64,000 nucleotides of DNA from Crocosphaera chwakensis CCY0110. GTDB lineage: Bacteria > Cyanobacteriota > Cyanobacteriia > Cyanobacteriales > Microcystaceae. The notes beneath the pieces are model-generated. The model searched no databases. It saw only the letters and a program-made list of their open reading frames with translations, and had not been told where the DNA came from. Below, piece after piece: positions 61,296-64,000 of this stretch (within the stretch, counting starts at the first letter, position 1; the number at the start of each line of letters is the position of its first letter). A program made the translations under genes and the position numbers. The stretch spans positions 80,597 to 144,596 of the forward strand of contig NZ_AAXW01000009.1 of NCBI RefSeq assembly GCF_000169335.1, read 5' to 3'.

Positions 61296-62240
61296 TTATT
61301 CTTCGACTCGATAGCCAAATTCTGCTAAACGTAGGTTAGATTGTCGCCATTGGGATTCTACTTTAACAAAAAGTTTTAAATAAACTTCTCCTGCAATTAA
61401 TTTTTGAATTTGTTCTCTAGCTGCAGTTCCAATAGCTTTGAGCATACTTCCTTTTTGACCAATAAGAATCCCTTTCTGAGAACTTCTTTCAACATTAATG
61501 GCTGCAAAGACTCTGGTTATTTTTGGAGTTTCTTCTATTTTTTCAATGGTTATAGCAACGGAGTGAGGAACTTCTTGTCTCGTTAATCGTAATATTTGTT
61601 CTCTAATTAATTCTCCCATAATAAATCTTTCAGGTTGATCAGTAATTAGATCAGGGGGATAATAATAAGGCCCTGGGTCTAATTTTTCAATTAAGGTGTT
61701 TTGTAAGGTTTCTAAACCGTTTCCTGTCAGAGCAGAAAATTTAATAATTGGCCAATGATAGGATTCAATTAAATTTGTATAACTCTCATCTATTTGTTGA
61801 TAATCTTCGGATTGTTGATCTTGTTTATTAAGTCCTAAAATTACCGGCTGATTAATGGTTTTAAGTAGATCAATAATGTAGCGATCGCCTCCTCCTGATT
61901 TTACGGAACTATCGACTACAAATAAGATTACATCAACAGAATTAATCGCCATTTTGGCATTTTTAACAATAATTTTTCCTAGGGTATGATGAGGTTTATG
62001 GATTCCTGGAGTGTCAACAAAAATAATCTGAGCTTGTTCTGTGGTTAAAATTCCCTGTAGTCGATTACGAGTGGTTTGGGAAACAGGAGAAGTAATGGCT
62101 ATTTTTTGTCCGATTAATTGATTCATGAGGGTGGATTTTCCCACATTGGGACGGCCAATAATTCCCACAAATCCAGATTTAAACCCTTCTGGAGCAGTAG
62201 GGATAACTGATAAATTACTTAAATTTAGATTTTCGGCCAT
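61296..62240 (-). CDS. era: GTPase Era
   Basis: A 314-residue GTP-binding protein that helps mature the 3' end of 16S rRNA and the 30S subunit. G1 is GIIGRPNVGKSTLMNQ, G3 is VDTPGIHKPHH, G4 is NKQDQ, and TSPVSQTTRNR is the effector loop. The C-terminal KH domain has IGQKGSMLKAIGTAAREQIQ. The N-terminus has a short tail before G1. Normal length. It stands alone and is probably essential. Confidence 0.96.
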   Translation of the reverse strand: MAENLNLSNLSVIPTAPEGFKSGFVGIIGRPNVGKSTLMNQLIGQKIAITSPVSQTTRNRLQGILTTEQAQIIFVDTPGIHKPHHTLGKIIVKNAKMAINSVDVILFVVDSSVKSGGGDRYIIDLLKTINQPVILGLNKQDQQSEDYQQIDESYTNLIESYHWPIIKFSALTGNGLETLQNTLIEKLDPGPYYYPPDLITDQPERFIMGELIREQILRLTRQEVPHSVAITIEKIEETPKITRVFAAINVERSSQKGILIGQKGSMLKAIGTAAREQIQKLIAGEVYLKLFVKVESQWRQSNLRLAEFGYRVEE

Positions 62241-62286
62241 TAAAACATATTTTTTGAGTTGAATATTTTTATTTTAGCAATAATTA

Positions 62287-62320
62287 CAGTTAACAGTTAT
62301 CAGTAAACAGTGACCGATCA
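62287..62320. repeat. ACAGTTA/ATCAGTA-type short repeats
   Basis: CAGTTAACAGTTATCAGTAA followed by ACAGTGACCGATC repeats the same unit as at 26300 and 27393. It lies in the 235 bases between the era start and the TPR gene end. Confidence 0.5.
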
Positions 62321-62475
62321 TTAATATTTGCTAACTACTTACTAATAACTTCTTTTTAAAAATTATAGAAGTTCCCATACTTGTGAGTTGCAAAAATGAT
62401 CACTTTGAGGCAGAAGGCAGGTGTTAGGGGTACCTCATGAGTCCGAGAAATGCTATAATATATGAACTATTTTGA

Positions 62476-63240
62476 TCAAAGATTGCGTAATAGGTTTTTA
62501 GTTTCTTTGATTTGTTCTTGACTAAAACCAGCTTGTTCTAAATGACTTAAAAAGTCTATCTGACGATAACGACTATCTAAATTTATGGCTTTTTTATAAG
62601 TTTTTTTAGCTAATTCTAAATCATTTTTTTGCTGATAAACTAAAGCTAATGCCACCCAAGGATGAGGGTTATTTGGTTCTAGCTCGGTTGCTTGTTTCCC
62701 ATGAATTGCTGCTTGTTCAGATTGTTGCAGGCGATGATAAGCTAAACTTAAATTATAGTGAGCAATTTCGTTATCTGATTTTAAATTGATGGCTTTATTA
62801 TGAGTTTCTACTGCTTTATCTAAATTATTATTAACTAAATAAACAATTCCTAAAGCATTCAAAGCAGGAACATGATTGTTATCTAGTTTTAAAGCATTTT
62901 GTAAAGTTTCTGTTGCCCTATCTCCTTGCTGGTTTAAATGATAAGTCCATCCTAATACGACTAAACCTGATAAGTTTTGTGGATCAAATTTAACTGATTC
63001 TTCTAAAGAATTGATAGCTTTTTGTATTTGCCCTTTTTGGCGATAGTTTAAACCGGTTTCTCTTAAACTAGCAGCTTTTTTCTTATCTTCAGGGGACGCA
63101 GTTTTAATAGTAGGAGTCGGAGAAGAAACAATGTCAGGAGAAGACTCTGTAGATGAAGATGAAGTATTATTTTTACAACTAATACAGATAGGAATAATAA
63201 CAAAACATAGAATAAGATAATAAGCTCGATATGTAGGCAT
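62476..63240 (-). CDS. TPR-repeat lipoprotein
   Basis: A 254-residue exported protein. The ATG at 63240 gives MPTYRAYYLILCFVIIPICI ending in a lipobox ISCKN, so the Cys is likely lipid-modified; a GTG seven codons upstream also opens the frame. A Ser/Thr/Pro-rich linker (about 25-50) precedes at least five tetratricopeptide repeats, for example SLRETGLNYRQKGQIQKAIN, NALGIVYLVNNNLDKAVETH and ALALVYQQKNDLELAKKTYK. TPRs bind partner proteins. Its place in the envelope suggests an assembly role; the partner is unknown. Confidence 0.87.
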   Translation of the reverse strand: MPTYRAYYLILCFVIIPICISCKNNTSSSSTESSPDIVSSPTPTIKTASPEDKKKAASLRETGLNYRQKGQIQKAINSLEESVKFDPQNLSGLVVLGWTYHLNQQGDRATETLQNALKLDNNHVPALNALGIVYLVNNNLDKAVETHNKAINLKSDNEIAHYNLSLAYHRLQQSEQAAIHGKQATELEPNNPHPWVALALVYQQKNDLELAKKTYKKAINLDSRYRQIDFLSHLEQAGFSQEQIKETKNLLRNL

Positions 63241-63329
63241 AAGTTTAAGTAAAATTTTCACTAATTTTATAATTGTAACTATAGTAATCGAGAATGAGGT
63301 GTGAGAAAATGAAAGAGTAGTAAATCTAG

Positions 63330-63485
63330 ACTAACAAGGAAGAATTAGAAGGGTTTATCAAGTCGAATCCTGACCCCAGAGACTTAAAACGAGTCATCGC
63401 CGTGAGAATGGCATTTTATATTTATAAGGTTAAAGAGATTCCTTATCACCTCGGAATGACAATTAAAAAGACGAAAATATTCTAA
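63330..63485 (+). pseudogene. IS630-like transposase N-terminal remnant
   Basis: The reading frame after a stop at 63327 encodes TNKEELEGFIKSNPDPRDLK then RVIAVRMAFYIYKVKEIP. It matches the helix-turn-helix start of IS630-type transposases, where an E(D)PRELKR stretch is common. It has no start codon and ends after 51 codons, so only a scrap is left. Inverted repeats were not found. Confidence 0.5.
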
Positions 63486-63518
63486 TTTATTTTTATACTG
63501 CTATATTAACCAAACACT

Positions 63519-64000
63519 ATGAGTAAAACCTTACTAAAATCAAAAAATATAACCGTATTAACAGGAATAAAATGGGAAACTTATCAAGGATTAGCTTTAG
63601 ATTTAGCAGAAAACCCTAGTAAAAAATTAAGTTATGACCAAGGAACCTTAGAAATTATGACCCCTTTACCAGAACATGAAATCAATAAAGGTTTTTTAGG
63701 AAGACTGGTACAAACCACAACAGAAGTATTAGGATTAGAAATATTAAGTCTTTGTTCGACTACTTTAAGCCGAGAAGATTTACAAAAAGGAATTGAACCT
63801 GATGAATGTTATTACATAAACAATGAAGCCTTAATTAGAGATAGAGTTAATTTTGATTTTACGGTTGATCCCCCACCAGATTTAGCCATAGAAATTGATA
63901 TTACCAGCAGTTCTTTAAATCGTTTAACTATTTATGAATCTTTGAAAATTAAGGAAATATGGCGATTTGATGGTCAAGATTTATTCATTTATTCTTTAAA
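63519..64000 (+). CDS. Uma2-family endonuclease, cut by window end
   Basis: The first 160 residues of a protein of the Uma2/DUF820 family, which has a PD-(D/E)XK restriction-like fold and is greatly expanded in cyanobacteria. LSYDQGTLEIMTPLPEHE is the typical N-terminal stretch, followed by GIEPDECYYI, DPPPDLAIEIDITSSS with the metal Asp and Glu, and KIKEIWRFDG. The frame stays open to base 64000. Usual length is about 185-200, so perhaps 30 residues are missing. No partner gene is known for the family; its role is unclear. Confidence 0.9.
   Translation, partial: MSKTLLKSKNITVLTGIKWETYQGLALDLAENPSKKLSYDQGTLEIMTPLPEHEINKGFLGRLVQTTTEVLGLEILSLCSTTLSREDLQKGIEPDECYYINNEALIRDRVNFDFTVDPPPDLAIEIDITSSSLNRLTIYESLKIKEIWRFDGQDLFIYSL

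Noticed and set aside
1..64000. tRNA, rRNA or tmRNA genes
   Set aside because: No cloverleaf-like stretch with TTCRA-type loop and matching stems, and no rRNA sequence, could be recognised in the gaps.

Overview
The window is chromosomal DNA from a cyanobacterium. Direct signs are photosystem II genes (psbD cut off at the left edge, psbQ, psbU), photosystem I psaE, a form I RuBisCO operon rbcL-rbcX-rbcS, the omega-3 desaturase desB, the alkane-forming aldehyde oxygenase ado, and many copies of the HIP1 octamer GCGATCGC. Low GC, an ado gene without acyl-ACP reductase beside it, and the overall gene style suggest a unicellular Crocosphaera/Cyanothece-type organism. That assignment is inference and nothing here names the species.

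Layout. 1-6.1 kb: psbD start, yqeY, a CHAD protein, two orphan small genes (one Imm11-like), and the succinate dehydrogenase/fumarate reductase flavoprotein. 6.2-9.3 kb: an AT-rich accessory patch with a glycosyltransferase-like gene, a sulfotransferase-like gene, an IS1 transposase remnant and small genes. 9.5-14.3 kb: desB, the RuBisCO operon with a long leader, and a DUF4258/YgiT-like toxin-antitoxin pair. 14.4-21.3 kb: a DUF3747 exported protein, then a same-strand run of six genes (secreted GDSL hydrolase, AtzG-like, AtzE amidase, flavin reductase, M20 peptidase, DUF1611 ATPase-like protein), read here as a possible amide/N-acyl amino acid salvage operon. 21.3-39.8 kb: alpha carbonic anhydrase, aldo/keto reductases, psaE-mutM, sirohaem genes (cobA, cbiX-like), an ABC transporter pair, DUF3038-DUF4335, M23 peptidase, glpD, rhodanese and a TIGR04283-type glycosyltransferase. 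39.8-44 kb: a large RTX-type protein with two tandem alkaline-phosphatase modules, flanked by a small MITE-like palindromic element. 44-50 kb: sppA, a TrkA/TrkH potassium-uptake pair, recF and ado. 50.1-52.9 kb: a complete-looking group II intron with its reverse transcriptase, inserted in the control region between ado and a divergent alpha/beta hydrolase. 53-64 kb: hydrolase, psbQ, a FAD oxidoreductase, a DUF21/CBS protein, an S4 protein, psbU, a large CheA-like hybrid kinase without an HPt domain, era, a TPR lipoprotein, an IS630-like remnant and a truncated Uma2 gene.

How the genes fit together: RuBisCO with its chaperone RbcX, the carbonic anhydrase, photosystem subunits and desaturase serve photosynthesis and carbon fixation. 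CobA and the CbiX-type chelatase are two consecutive steps to sirohaem or cobalamin. TrkA/TrkH form one potassium transporter. The most unusual items are the six-gene amidase/peptidase/DUF1611 run, the duplicated phosphatase lacking the usual histidine metal ligands, the intron splitting the ado promoter region (exon-binding sites can be matched by eye), and the alpha/beta hydrolase without a recognisable nucleophile. No tRNA, rRNA or CRISPR array was seen.
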